Numbered from the stretch's first letter, positions 1-11,059 are shown. The stretch: 64,000 nt of DNA from Valencia hispanica (GCA_963556495.2 OY747713.1:5766821-5830820); one strand, 5' to 3'. Program-made: numbers and translations. Notes: a model not told the origin generated them from the letters alone.

Positions 1-35
1 GAAAACCATGCATTTTTAATGGATGTACTATGGAT

Positions 36-150
36 GTAATGATACACAAAAATCCCAGTTCAGTTCGTCTTTGCGATGTCAGAGTCACGGTTCGGTACAT
101 TTTTGGTACACTTTAATCAAGAAAAATAATTACAATTGTGGATATGACTT
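36..150. repeat. Dispersed repeat, copy 1 (partner at 49684-49800)
   Basis: This stretch and 49684-49800 share, in the same order, a run reading roughly 'aatgataca', 'aaaat c', 'cacggttcggtaca', 'ggtacactttaat' and 'gaagaaaaataa'. The shared order shows a dispersed element, but I see no ends, inverted repeats or coding sequence. The superfamily is not assignable from these two partial copies. Confidence 0.5.
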
Positions 151-299
151 TTTTTGATAAGCATTAAAAAGAAGAAGCTTTTTTTTCTGAATTCCTTCCT
201 TTCATTTCAAGTAATTAATTTTATTATCTACTATAACTTAAAAAAGTTGAAAGTATAGACAGACTGGAGATTTAAATAGATTTATAAAAATAAAAAAAA

Positions 300-470
300 A
301 CAGTACAATGATGCATGGTGCATTAATGCAACCTGCGATGGACTTGCAACCTGTCCAGGGTGTACTCCCCTCTCGCCCATGATTGCTGGATATAACGCAC
401 ATAGGATAGATGGTACAGATAATGGATGGATGGACGGATGGACGGACAGACGGACGGAAAATAGCACAAG
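300..470 (-). repeat. Teleost interspersed repeat with GGAT/GGAC microsatellite tail
   Basis: The minus strand matches, by eye, the repeats at 12318-12425 and 44888-44980. All three carry a 'gggg(t/c)acaccctggacaggt'-type block and a '(t)ccatcc' microsatellite end. Here the microsatellite is an impure (ATGGAC/ATGG) run at about 423-460. The ATGG-type tail suggests a LINE-mobilised or LINE-derived 3' end. No open frame of note is present. Confidence 0.5.
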
Positions 471-1009
471 CAGACATAGCTAGAGTAGAAAACTATATAA
501 CCACTTGAAAACAGTCTGTGTTAATATTTAGAAATGTTTAAATAATATTTTACCCATATTTAAGAATAAAACATGCTTAAATCACATTAGAGTTGTTTTG
601 GTATTTCATTAACCTAGTCTCCTAAAAGCAGCATGGGCAGCTGTTAGGAAAAGCTCTTCTCATCAACAGGGATTCCACCAACTTGAGACTGAGATGCTAC
701 CGTTAGCCATGTGGACATCAGCTGGTATGATGTTGAAAGATGCGTTTGCTGACAATATTCCTGTCCATCTTTCTTTTTCTACTGTAGCTGCATAAGAAAC
801 CACTAATAGCAGAGATTAGTGATAGCTGGGAGTCCTTTCTGTTTTGTTTTGATGTCACTTTTTACAGTTGAGCTGCAGAGCGTTGCACTGCGCTCTGAGT
901 TCTGCACACAAACATTCTGCATGTGTTCAGGTAGAAAACAGCTGGATTTGTTTGGTACATGAGCAAGCGAAAAATCCCAAAACAAATGCATGTTCTGTTA
1001 CACCCTTAC
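471..1009. other. No recognisable feature
   Basis: AT-rich unique-looking DNA. Only short chance frames are present. I see no splice-flanked exon, repeat end or RNA gene here. Confidence 0.5.
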
Positions 1010-1345
1010 TTAATATGCATTAATACAGACAGTGGAAGCTGTCTTAGCACTATCCCGGAAGCTAACATCTACAGTCTTACTTAGCTCTGCTCTTGGGAGT
1101 ACAGCCAATCAGCGCCAGGTAAAATGAATTCCGCTCCTTTGCCAATGCCAGTCAATATTTTGTCGGGTAGCATTGTGACTAGATATATAAGCTTCCCAGG
1201 ATGCCTTTTTTTAATATTTCACATAAACTCTACTTAAAATCTGTGAAAAGGTGGAGTTTCTGTCAATAACTCAGAGTTATGTTCCACAGAAAAAAAATTG
1301 AGAACACTGAACCGAGAATAGGCAGGCATCCACTGTATCCCATAA
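1010..1345. repeat. Dispersed repeat with a pogo/Tigger-like end, copy 1
   Basis: About 330 bp shared in order with 8650-8985 and 51620-51960. Shared blocks include 'ttaatatgcattaata', 'acagtggaa', 'gctaacatctac', 'cagccaatcag' and the terminal 'aataggcaggcatccactgta'. The last block, read on the minus strand, resembles the terminal repeat of pogo/Tigger-type DNA elements. I do not see a matching repeat at the other end, so this may be a half element. No transposase frame remains. Confidence 0.5.
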
Positions 1346-1599
1346 CTCACAAGGGACCAAACTAAAGAAAAAGATACAGCAACAACACAAACATCAGGTC
1401 AGCAGATACAGTCACTTCTGTAACCTGGTTTCCTGATGGCCCCCATGGACACAGACGGGGTTTACGACCAGCTCCACACAAACAGAGACCTTACATGCAA
1501 CACATTTCTAGCTACATAATTCGCTGTCCTCAGTTAACTGGAAATAATCAGACATCACTTTTACAAATGGACTCTTGAGTTCAGCTTTGAATTATTAAT

Positions 1600-2340
1600 G
1601 ATGAGATGAGGCCACTGGAGGCAGCCTTTAATCCACGCCAATGCAAATGGACCCCAAGGTCAGGAACATTACACTGCAGCAGCCCGTGGTTGGCACAGAT
1701 TGACTGGGAGGAAGTCTGTGAAATAGGGTCTCTCATAGTTTAGTAGAATACGGAGCGTACTGCATAATGGAATGGCCTCGAGCCCACGGCCACATCAAAC
1801 TATTTCAAGGACGGAGTGTGTGTTTTTTTTTAAGCCATCACCCCACTGAGCCGCCATTTTCTCTGGAAACAGGATTCACAACATCCCCGCAACAATGTTG
1901 CTGCAGAGGGCCAGAGCGATAATGAGTGAGGGCCGTGTGTTTTGGGGCTGCCTTAATTCCACTCATTATTATCGTGAAGGACAGCAAGAGGATGGCCCTC
2001 ACGGCTAAGCATGCTCTGAGTGGAAGAAGTTTAAACTCATTTTAACTTTCAGAGAGCCGTGCACTTCAAATGAGTCTACACGGGTTGCATAGCAACAGCG
2101 GCGAACGTATTCATTCCGTTGTTTATGTTTGATGGCAGAAAAACCCAGAGAGGTCCAGTGGACTTGAGAGCTCCTTGGTGCTAATAAGGAAGTTCTGTTT
2201 GGGGCTGTAGTGGAGCCCGGACAATTAGTGGGTCGGTAATGGTTTGTAGGAGCTCCGCTGCAATATCCTCTCAAAGAGGCTTCCAGCCAGCTGGGAACTG
2301 TCACGGTCTCTCTGAATAACCCACTCACAGGAAAACTTTC
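1600..2340. other. Possible conserved non-coding segment with an imperfect hairpin
   Basis: This segment is less AT-rich than its surroundings and has no identifiable repeat. Around 1917-2010 two motif pairs face each other: 'cgataatgagt' against 'actcattattatcg', and 'gtgagggcc' against 'ggccctcac'. Long minus-strand frames here show no protein-like composition. The enhancer-like reading is inference only. Confidence 0.3.
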
Positions 2341-3992
2341 AAATCCTCACTGAGAGAGAGCTAACATCTACCATGTCAAATTCCTTCTATACGCAAGTAT
2401 ACTTGGCCAATAAAATCTGATTCTGAAACACTTGGACATTCCCACACACTTACAAACCCACTCTGCTGCAGCAGCAGAGACAAAAAACGGACAGATATCT
2501 TTCCATCTTATCTGTTGCACAATCAAAAATGACAAATGATTCAAAGAGTGTTTCATTTCCACACACAGGCTTGCTCCTCAAACGCATCTAAATCTGCAGA
2601 GGAAACTTTGTGCTTTCAGATAAAAAACAAAGGATCAGTGGTCAGGAGTAGTCGCCCATTCTGTTTGGTTTTAATTTGGGTGTGCTGCGACGCATTCGCT
2701 CGGTTCATCTTGTCGATTCCAGGTCTGTTCCCACTCTACTTCCCTTTTAGCAGCAGGTTCTATACAGTGAAAAGATAAAGGCTCTAATTGCACACAGCAG
2801 ACTTCATCATTATTCCCAGCAGTCTTTGTTTCTACCAAACAAGGATGCGGCCATCGTTTCCTCTCCCGTGAACACCTTTCCTGCTGGGAAAGGCCTTTCA
2901 CCGCTGAGTGAACACAAGCCCTGCCTCATGCACCTAATACCTTCAATAATCTGTTTAACTCTTTGCGGTCCTGCAGTCTCACAAACAGAATCATTCATCG
3001 GTTTCAGACGGCGACTCCTCCTCTCTGCCAGTCTGTCAAATAACTTCCCCCCTGCTCTCCCCAACTCATCTGACCATCTCAAGCTTTTTCTCCCTCGTTC
3101 TTCTCAAACCTTCTCTCTCTTCACCACCTTCCTCCATTTTAACTCCGTCTCTTTGTGCTTTCACGGCTCGAATCTGCAGAAACGCAATTAGTGGAGATGG
3201 GATGCTCTTCCCTGTCGTGGCTCCAATTTAGCATTTAAACTGATAAGCACCCCCAACATAAAACCTTGCCAACGTGCTGAAGTAATGAATTACCCTCCAA
3301 CCTCTGTTTCGTTAAACATTTTTACACAGGATAATAAAATTTGCTGAAATCACAGGTGACCCAGATTCTGCAAACTGATGTAAGGGGAAGGTTTTACTTT
3401 ATCTGCTGCTAAAGTCCCAAATTAGGGCTGAAGACTAATAGCCGAACAGTTAAACCTCCTTACATTCTGAGATTTGCATGAAACCTACTAAGAAATTTAA
3501 AGTCACCACTGCCGAGAAGATAATTTAGGTTTTTTGAAGATTTACTACAGTTTTTCTCTCTCAAGGCCCTTATATTGCATCATTCAATAGTAAAAAAAAT
3601 AATTTGTGTATTTTCGCTCATTTACACAAGGTCAAAATTATTCATACAGGTTCCAACATTTATCTATGATACTTGCAGTGTTTGTAATAATGTCTTTTAG
3701 TAAAATTGTGTTAGGTAACAGGGTAATCTGACGAATGTTTCTGTTTTTTGGAAGGTTGTCCTGCTTAATTGCTCTGCTAAATTGCTCTAATCACTGTGTG
3801 CACTGCTGACAGTAAAAAAGCAAACAGCATAATGCTGCCACCACTAAACCTGATAGTTTGTGTTGTGTTCTTTGCCTTAATAGCTGCTTCTCAGCTCTTT
3901 TATTTCTGCCTGTGCAAACAAATAAATCGTTCTAAACAGAAAATCTTTTCTAAACAAGATGTTTGGGTTGTCCTTGTGGGCTAGAATTAGGG
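2341..3992. other. No recognisable feature
   Basis: Mixed AT-rich DNA with a pyrimidine-rich patch at about 3010-3140 on the + strand. The open frame at 2826-3191 follows that biased composition and I do not regard it as coding. Confidence 0.45.
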
Positions 3993-4525
3993 AAGAGGTC
4001 TGCGATTCCGGTCCTCGAGTGCCCCTTTCCTAGCTTTGGATGCATCCGTGCTCCATCAACTAAATCACAAGACTGAATTACCTCCGTGGCATCTCAGCAA
4101 GTTTTGCAAAGGCCTGGATCATTAAAGAGCAACTCACCCCCCTTCCAGGGTCTTACTCTACCTACATTTCGGTTTTTTAAAAATTAGACAAAAGGAGGCA
4201 TTGCCTGGCGGGCCAAGGGACGGCAGGGGAGAGGGCTTGGCAGCGTCAACACTTCCTTGCTAATCTAACTCCAACTCGCTACGGAGGCTGGGTTTATTTT
4301 ATACTCCACAGCGGCAGGAAGGCTGAAGTCAGCTATAACTGCAGACGTAATCCAAGTTGAACCAGTAGCGATGCCCGATTCAAATTCAAGTGCAGTGTAA
4401 AGTTTTGACCTGAAGAGGGCACTTCACTAACGGTTTTTGGTATAAAAAAAAAGATCAAAATTTTTGGGAGTGAGTTACATTTGAAGTATTTAGGAGCAGG
4501 GATGCATTAGGCTGCAAGTTTCAGT
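3993..4525. repeat. Older dispersed element, split by the TTAA element at 4122-4484
   Basis: The left half (3993-4121) starts with a 'gcgattccggtcctcgagtg' type end and runs to 'ggcctggatcat'. After the inserted element it resumes with 'aggagcagggatgcat' at about 4492-4508. The same family, in more diverged form, is at 12478-12665 and 36640-36912, with ends of the 'cctcgaggac...gagttgcagac' kind. It looks like a non-autonomous DNA element and carries no coding frame. Confidence 0.5.
4122..4484 (+). mobile_element. Short TTAA-flanked non-autonomous DNA element, copy 1
   Basis: It begins TTAAAGAGCAACTCACCCC and ends in a decayed 'gagtgagtt.ca.ttga', the inverse of the start. Two better copies lie at 56820-57237 and 58906-59346. 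Internally it shares the block reading M-P-D-S-N-S-S-A-V-stop at about 4370-4400, seen in all three copies. Upstream of that the frame is closed by a TAA in this copy. TTAA target duplication fits the piggyBac or Kolobok superfamilies; which one cannot be told without a transposase. Confidence 0.65.
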
Positions 4526-4659
4526 TAGAGTTTCAGGGAGGCTTCTTATTTAATTGGCACCCTGTCCAGAGTGACTGACATCACTGTGGAAGTTGACACC
4601 ATCAGACCGACTTAATTCTTCAAGTTTTATAGTCAGGCAAGAGATAAAAGACAACGTTG

Positions 4660-5130
4660 TTTAAGAAGAAGCATGTTTGATGGAATCAGGATGACTTTCA
4701 CTTTCAAATCAAATAACACTATTCTAATTGTGAAGCATGGTAGTGGCAGAGTCATGATGTGGCGCTGTTTCACTGCCAATTGAACTGGTGCACTGCACAC
4801 AGTGGATGGAACAATATAGGAGGGGCCAACTTAAAACCCTTCAGTTTTATATCCAACAGCTTGATGGGTGAAACTTAGACAAGAACAAGGAGCTTAAACG
4901 CACATCCAAACTGGTTTTACAGTAAATGGATAAAGCTGGTTATTGTTACACCTCAATTTCAATCCTTTTAGAAAAGAAAAGGTCTGTGCCAGGACACAAA
5001 GAGGAGTGGTCAAATATTTGGCCAGAATTATGGCAATATTTTGTGATGGCTACAAAAAGTGTCAAGTCAAGGTACAGAAGGATTAAATACAACATTAATT
5101 AATGAGAATAAGATGAGTGTATGTAAACTT
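4660..5130 (+). pseudogene. Decayed Tc1-like transposase fragment
   Basis: Read on the + strand, 4725-4800 gives a recognisable Tc1 core (V-K-H-G-S-G-R then M-M-W-x-C-F-T-A) followed by T-G-A-L-H-T-V-D-G-T-I, with a stop interrupting it. About 4900-4930 retains the T-S-K-L-V and following helix of the region after the second catalytic aspartate. About 5008-5040 retains E-E-W-S-N-I-W-P-E-L. The right edge reads 'gtgtatgtaaacttctgacc', typical of one fish Tc1 terminal repeat. Frameshifts and stops are frequent. The same family appears at 41340-41735. Confidence 0.6.
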
Positions 5131-5815
5131 CTGACCAGAAGTGCAACTCTCTAACTTCCATTCCTCATAGTCTCAGTACTTCCTCCGAAGTAACAGTGAA
5201 GCCTTTCAAATAATACAAGGAAGGAATCGATTGAGGTCGCAAAAACATAAACAGGAGGTGAGGAATCACATGTGTATGCCGTATTCATGCTGTACAGTTT
5301 ATCAGATGGCCTTTTAAAAACCAAAACAGAACAAAGTGAATTGAAATCAATGTTAAATTTGCTGTGTGACTCATCCCCTTCACTGTATGAACAAAACGTC
5401 TTTTGTTGCTAGGTATCAAATGAACCCACAGTCAAGATCCTTTACAAAAAAAAGACACGAAAGAGCAGTGAAGAAGCTGATGCTCCTTGCAATCTTAGGA
5501 TAAACTATTATTTTAACAAAAGATCTTAAATCTGGTGGAAAACCTCTGTCCTCATGCATCCTTTTAAAAATATGATCTTCATACTCAAAAAATCGAAGTT
5601 GTGAAACATTTTGTGGTCGGCTGTTTGAAGCTGCTTACTCATGCAGCTGCTGCCAAGCCTGCTTTAGCAGCCAATAAACTGTATTGACAGACACTCGGTT
5701 AAGACTATTTTCTTATCCTCTTATTTGTTTTAATTTTCACAGTCATCCCCTAGCCTGACCCCCTCCGACTATCTCTCTCATTTGCTCTTCCTCTTCATCT
5801 TCCCAGCTAAATAAA
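5131..5815. other. No recognisable feature
   Basis: AT-rich DNA with no repeat match inside the window that I could see, no splice-flanked frame and no inverted repeats. Confidence 0.45.
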
Positions 5816-5819
5816 TAAA

Positions 5820-6235
5820 TGTGGAGATGAGGGAGAAGGACAGGCCGGAAGATCAGAGAGGGAGAAAAGGAAAAGAAAAAAAAGTAGGACACTCCAACCT
5901 GGATGCATCGTCCAAAGCAATTTGCTCAGATGGAGAGTGAAGCTGAGAGGAGGAGGAAAACAAGGAGCTTAAGAGCATCTCCGCTAAAGAGGGGTAGCTT
6001 AGAGAAAACAAGCAAAATGGACAGGCAAGCTGTGCCACCGAGAGGCGGGGAGGGAGGGGCAAGTAAAATGGGAGAGAAAGCGTTGGTAAAAAAATCACAA
6101 AATGGACAGGTTGTGCGTAGAGCCAAGGTGATATCAGCAAAAAATTGCTGCGCCGAGCAGCAGAGGGAAAGCAGAGCCCCAAATCTTTACTTGCAAAAAA
6201 AGAAAAAGAAAAGTTGAACTCAAATAAAGTAAAAA
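5820..6235 (+). repeat. Purine-rich (GA-rich) block
   Basis: The + strand is strongly A+G biased over roughly 400 bp, with 'gaggaggagg' and 'aaaagaaaaa' runs. The bias opens long frames on both strands (for example 5853-6242 minus and 5903-6217 plus), whose peptides are Ser/Leu/Phe-rich or Lys/Arg-rich and unlike real proteins. One of about eleven such blocks in the window that share this orientation. Confidence 0.55.
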
Positions 6236-6616
6236 ACAGCAAAGAAACATGCTTTCAGTTTTTATTTTCACATTACTTTTATTTATATTATAAATCTGAA
6301 CTCTAAAACCTAACAGAAAAAGCTAAGATGAACACATTCATGACCTTGAAAGTCCCATTACCAATCAGAATTCAGAAAAGCGAGCTGATGAGGACCAACA
6401 TCCCAATTCAGAGGCTTCAAAATGATTGTCAGAAAACCAACGGTTGACATTACAAGCCAGCGTATGATTGCAGAGAACTGCTGAACCAAATGCTGGAAAA
6501 CTGTAGGGTACAAGTAGACTATTATTTAGTGTCATTGAAGGAAAGATGATGGTCCAAGAGACATCAGCAAAGATTGGAACCAATATGGAAGGAATATGCC
6601 CCTTAAAGTCAGTATA

Positions 6617-6748
6617 CAGTGGCTTGCAAAAGTATTTGGCCCCCTTGAACTTTTCCACATTTTGTCACATTACAGCCACAAACATGAATCAATTTTATTG
6701 GAATTCCACGTGAAAGACCAAAACAAAGTGGTGTACACGTGAGAAGTG
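6617..6748 (+). repeat. Left terminal inverted repeat of the Tc1 element
   Basis: About 132 bp, beginning CAGTGGCTTGCAAAAGTATT and ending near 'cacgtgagaag'. It is the near-perfect reverse complement of 7748-7877. It probably holds the transposase binding sites. Confidence 0.9.
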
Positions 6749-6833
6749 GAACGAAAATCATACATGATTCCAAACATTTTTTACAAATAAATAACTGAAG
6801 AGTGGGGTGTGGGTAATTTTTCAGCCCCCTGAG

Positions 6834-7751
6834 TCAATACTTTGTAGAACCACCTTTTGCTTTAATTCCAGCTGCCAGTCTTTTAGGGTATGTCTCTACC
6901 AGCTTTGCACATCTAGAGACTGAAATTCTTGCCCATTCTTCTTTGCAACACAGCTCCAGCTCAGTCAGATTAGATGGACAGCGTTTGTGAACAGCAGTTT
7001 TCAGATCTTGCCACAGATTCTCGATTGGATTTAGATCTGGACTTTGACTGGGCCATTCTAACAGATGGATATGTTTTGTTTTAAACCATTCCATTGTTGC
7101 CCTGGCTTTATGTTTAGGGTCGTTGTCCTGCTGGAAGGTGAACCTCCGCCCCAGTCTCAAGTCTTTTGCAGACTCCAAGAGGTTTTCTTCCAAGATTGCC
7201 CTGTATTTGGCTCCATCCATCTTCCCATCAACTCTGGCCAGCTTCCCTGTCCCTGCTGAAGAGAAGCATCCCCAGAGCATGATGCTGCCACCACCATTGG
7301 TCTCATCTGACCAGAGCACCTTCTTCCACATGTTTGCTGTGTCCCCCACATGGCTTGTGGCAAACTGCAAACGGGACTTCTTATGGTTTTCCTTTAACAA
7401 TGGCTTTCTTCTTGCCACTCTTCCATAAAGGCCAACTTTGTGCAGTGCACCACTAATAGTTGTCGTATGGACAGATTCCCCTACCCGAGCTGTAGATCTC
7501 TGCAGCTCATCCAGAGTCACCATGGGCCTCTTGGCTGCATTTATGCTCAACGCTCTCCCTGTTCGGCCTGTGAGTTTAGGTGGACGGCCTTGTCTTGGTA
7601 GGTTTACAGTTGTGCCATCCTCCTTCCATTTCTGATTGATTGCTTGAACAGCGCTCCGTGGGATGTTCAAGGTTTGGAAAATCTTTTTGTAGCCTAAGCC
7701 TGCTTTAAATTTCTCAATAACTTTATCCCTGACCTGTCTGGTGTGTTCTTC
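6834..7751 (-). pseudogene. Tc1-like DDE transposase, deleted and start-less
   Basis: In intact relatives this enzyme cuts and pastes the element at TA sites, using a paired-type helix-turn-helix region and a D,D34E catalytic core. The frame reads from E-E-H-T-R-Q-V-R-D-K at 7751 to a TGA at 6834 with no internal stop. It is preceded in frame by TGA at 7752-7754 and lacks the usual N-terminal ATG codons; from the TTG at 7670 it gives 278 residues. Numbering from that TTG, the catalytic residues are still visible: D122 in W-S-D-E-T, D182 in Q-D-N-D-P-K-H and E217 in P-I-E-N-L-W, with 34 residues between the last two. About 30 to 35 residues normally present between W-S-D-E-T and G-G-G-S-I-M-L-W-G-C-F are missing in frame (near 7298). 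That removes part of the fold between the first two aspartates, so the product is very unlikely to be active. Confidence 0.9.
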
Positions 7752-7877
7752 TCACGTGTACACCACTTTGTATTGGTCTTTCACGTGGAATTCCAATAAA
7801 ACTGATTCATGTTTGTGGCTGTAATGTGACAAAATGTGGAAAAGTTCAAGGGGGCCAAATACTTTTGCAAGCCATTG
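7748..7877 (-). repeat. Right terminal inverted repeat of the Tc1 element
   Basis: About 130 bp, inverse of 6617-6748. The few differences by eye include 'caatgg' for 'cagtgg' near the tip and 'aatacaaag' for 'aaaacaaag' internally. Confidence 0.9.
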
Positions 7878-7879
7878 TA

Positions 7880-8649
7880 TTTTTCAAATCCACGCTCTAT
7901 TTATAAAATGTCAGCAATTCAACATGTTTACCTTTTCTGGCAAAAAATGAAAGAGCATTCATCTTTAAAATGAGGCTTTGTAATGACACATTTTCTTCAC
8001 TCTTTTTGTTATCATTATCACAAGGCCCCTAAAACTTTGCAAGGGCAATAATGCATCTCACGTAACTGTTTAGGCACCACAGTTTGGTCAAAATAATATG
8101 AAATTTTAAAATGACTATTTCAAAAGGTTGTAACTTGAATATGGTCCGAGATAAATGCATACTGTAAATGATAAAATTCTTCAGTATGGCCCAAGGTTTG
8201 TAATGAGAGCAAATTCAATTCAATTCAATTGTTTCACTCATCTAATTAGGATAGTATGACATCATCAGGCGGCAGGCGACTGAGAACCACTGTTGCCTCC
8301 TCTGCTATAAGCAGTGTATTTTCTACAAGTTTCTACAATGTCTGCCGCTATTTCCGCTGTATTTTATACTCCATAACATATCATAGAAACACACCCGAAA
8401 ATGTTGCTCAGATTGAAGTTACAGATGTCTGCCATGTCCTGGTGTAAAGCGGTAACTACATGAGAGACCAAATCTGCAGCTGTGGCTTGTTCAATTCAGC
8501 AATGGGGCTTGTCGCAAGTTTGCAACTTTGGAAAAGTTCACCAAATAATGCAACCAAGCAGTCCTTTAAGTTAGTATTGGGATTCAATAAATTGTGCAGC
8601 CGTAATTCAGTGCTATTTTCGTTATGTTCTGTTTGTAGTTCGTACTTGT
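7880..8649. other. No recognisable feature
   Basis: AT-rich DNA with a short (CAATT)n run at about 8213-8230. The frames at 8256-8447 and 8460-8675 have no splice signals or protein-like features that I can defend. Confidence 0.45.
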
Positions 8650-8985
8650 GTGCTAGTACTCAAGACCCCATTTAAAAACACCTAACACTGATTGTTTTAA
8701 TAGTTCAAACACCAAATACACCTTGATATTATGCACAGTGGAAATCATCTTGGCACCACCGAATAAGCTAACATCAACAGCCAACCAGTGCACAGAAAAA
8801 TAAAGGATGTCTCTTGATTGGTTGTTTTGCAAACAGCAGCTAATAGCATGTCAAGTAAAATTCTACATTGGTATTTCATCTTCCCAAGCTGCAATTTCTT
8901 TGGAATATTTTACATATTCTCTTCAAAGAATATTAAATTTTCTGTGAATACTGAACCACGAATAGGCTGGGATCTACTGTACTGT
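8650..8985. repeat. Dispersed repeat with a pogo/Tigger-like end, copy 2
   Basis: Shares with 1010-1345 and 51620-51960 the blocks 'ccaaata(c/a)acctt', 'cacagtggaa', 'aagctaacatc', 'agctaatagc' and the terminal 'cgaataggctgggatctactgta'. Diverged and without coding sequence. Confidence 0.5.
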
Positions 8986-10785
8986 GCCTCATGAACATAA
9001 AATGGATAAAATGCAAATGAACCGTTTACCACAGCTATCACTACATTTCGTACACAGTGGCCATATTGGATTATGGATCAAATGCTAAATGTAAAAATAA
9101 TCTCAGAGGTAATTATCATCACCTGCTAGCTAATTGTGTTTATTTTATGCCAGGGTGTTAAAACAAGTTTTTTCAGATTTAGATCAGAAGCCCATAGTAA
9201 AATAATAGCTGTCTGGTGTTGGAAACCATACTTTACCTTACACCTAACCCTATAATGCAATTTAGTTTTAACATCAACACATGTTTAAAAGAGAGCTCTC
9301 AAGTCTCACACAGTGAGCATGAAGCACACATTTTCCTGTCTTCACATGTACACACGCCACACGACATTCCTCATGCTAAAATATAACCAAGCCCATAGTA
9401 AATGGGCTAAGACTCGAGTGATCCGTTCAAAGTTCAGTCTAAGCCCCGCCTTCTGCAGAGCTATTTAAGCCTTGACTGACAGCTGGGTGAGCAAAGAGCA
9501 TGCTGGGATTACAAGATTCCCCCCACCTACCTTTTACCCTACAGCAACAAGAAGAACACCAGGAAGACTGCTGAAATGAAGGACATGGGAAAGTTGGAAC
9601 TAAAATAAATGATCAGGTATTAACTACATTTTCCATTACAGTAAACTGATCGGTTATTGATAGGAAACGACTTTCTGGCATCACACCAATTTGCATTCCT
9701 GTTGAAAGTCCTTGATCGATAGCCACAGATAGCAGTGTGTGGGAGAATTAAGCATCGATATTTATGGTGTTTCTGCCCCTTATTCCTCTTATATTTATTA
9801 TTATGTACAGCAGTAAATAGCATGAGCATGCTAGAATGTATAAGCATGAACAATAAAATGATGACTTGCTGCTATAAGTGCGGTCAGTGCTGTTGTTACA
9901 AAAAAATCTGTGACAATGAAAATTTACCGCAGGGGACTTAAAACTCTGTCCGCCTGAAAAACAACGGCCCCCTGTGCTGCGCTTACAGCAGCCACAGAGT
10001 TAAATCTATGTGATCATTAGATGTTGTCATTCGGACGGAGTAGAGCTCAATTTTTTTAACTATCCGTCGAACGCAATGGAGAGCGTACGTCTGTGATTGG
10101 TCAGTACAACATCAGCCCAAGATCATTTTAGCCCAACAGTGCTCTATAGTCAATGTAATTAGTAGTCAATACAGCTTTTGGCCACTAGATGCTTTATATT
10201 GCAAGGCCAGTTTATCTAGTGTGGTCTTTTGGTGATTTTTAATACCAGGAGGTGTAGATAACAACAAAACAGACCACTGTGTTTGTTTGTTTACATGCAT
10301 TTTTAGAATATTCTATGAGCTGCAGTTCTAGTAAAAAGCTTTCCAGCTCAATCAAAACTCTCTCTCTCACTGTCAGCCATTGCTCCTTGAGTGGACATAC
10401 GTTTACAAGCTGAAGTAAATAAATTATTGTCGAACCAGAGACATCACTGCAATGGTAGGCACACCCGCTAAAAAAGGTCTACACCCCCTGCTGTCCTGGT
10501 GGGGAATTGCTGTGCAACAATGGAGAAGTATAAAAGAAAAATGTCTCTGTCAATACGTGTTCGTGCGACTGCAAACTTGCTGACGGAGAAGTATAAACTA
10601 AGCTAGAATCCAAATTAGCTCACACAGTCACCTAACACATATTACAATCAGTGATTAGTTACATTTCAGATTCTGATTCCACCAATTATTCCAGCAGCTT
10701 CATTGATACCACTCTCCCAGAATGCAATGCAGTGTGATGTCTGAGACTTGTATTCATTAAGAAATATTCAGTCTTTATAAAATGT
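8986..10785. other. No firmly recognisable feature
   Basis: Unique-looking AT-rich DNA. A 'ccttttaccctacag' acceptor-like site near 9526-9545 is followed by a short lysine-rich frame ending at TAA, but nothing else supports an exon. The CpG-containing stretch at 9950-10160 matches nothing else in the window. Confidence 0.4.
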
Positions 10786-10787
10786 GC

Positions 10788-10827
10788 CTTATTATTATTA
10801 TAATTATTACCATTATTACTATCAACA

Positions 10828-10858
<31 letters not shown>

Positions 10859-10865
10859 ATTATTA
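10788..10865. repeat. Impure (ATT)n microsatellite
   Basis: A run of ATT/TTA triplets with occasional ACC, ACT and ATC interruptions, directly upstream of the candidate exon at 10892. Confidence 0.85.
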
Positions 10866-10891
10866 TTTGTCCAATTCTTGTGTTTTTACAG

Positions 10892-10975
10892 AGACCATTC
10901 TCAGGCATGCCAAGTTTGTTGATGTCCAGCAGAGGACAGAGTGTGGAGTAGAAAATGTGTTTCACTTTAATAGAG
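10892..10975 (+). CDS. Candidate internal exon of an unrecognised gene
   Basis: The 84 bp segment is preceded by a pyrimidine-rich acceptor ending 'tgtttttacag' and followed by a good donor 'AG|gtaaga'. With two leading bases set aside, the frame is open throughout and reads T-I-L-R-H-A-K-F-V-D-V-Q-Q-R-T-E-C-G-V-E and on to F-N-R, leaving one base for the next exon. That base joins in phase with 11060. The 84 bp intron that follows is a common size in teleosts. I do not recognise the protein. No convincing upstream exon was found within the window, so it could also be a pseudogene fragment or a chance frame. Confidence 0.38.
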
Positions 10976-11059
10976 GTAAGACTTTAACATATTCATCAAG
11001 GAGTGAAGGTTCTTTTCACCTAGTCCATGTTTAGAAGTTTGTTTTGTGCTCTTTTACAG

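Larger units (their letters stand above)
6617..7877 (-). mobile_element. Tc1-like DNA transposon, 1261 bp, non-autonomous
   Basis: The element is bounded by TA dinucleotides at 6615-6616 and 7878-7879, the expected Tc1/mariner target duplication. Its ends start CAGTGGCTTGCAAAAGTATT and the inverse, and form long inverted repeats of about 130 bp (6617-6748 and 7748-7877) with only three or four differences by eye, so the copy looks fairly young. The transposase lies on the minus strand between the repeats, and its start region overlaps the inner edge of the right repeat. The total length is short of the roughly 1.4-1.6 kb usual for intact Tc1 relatives, which matches the internal deletion described for the coding region. 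Confidence 0.92.

Noticed and set aside
5853..6242. 129-codon minus-strand and 104-codon plus-strand frames
   Set aside because: Both are open because of the A+G bias. One peptide is Ser/Phe/Leu-rich and the other Lys/Arg-rich.
9546..9610. Short lysine-rich terminal-exon-like frame after a good acceptor
   Set aside because: Only about 20 codons, no upstream exon in phase, and lysine-rich frames are common in A-rich DNA.
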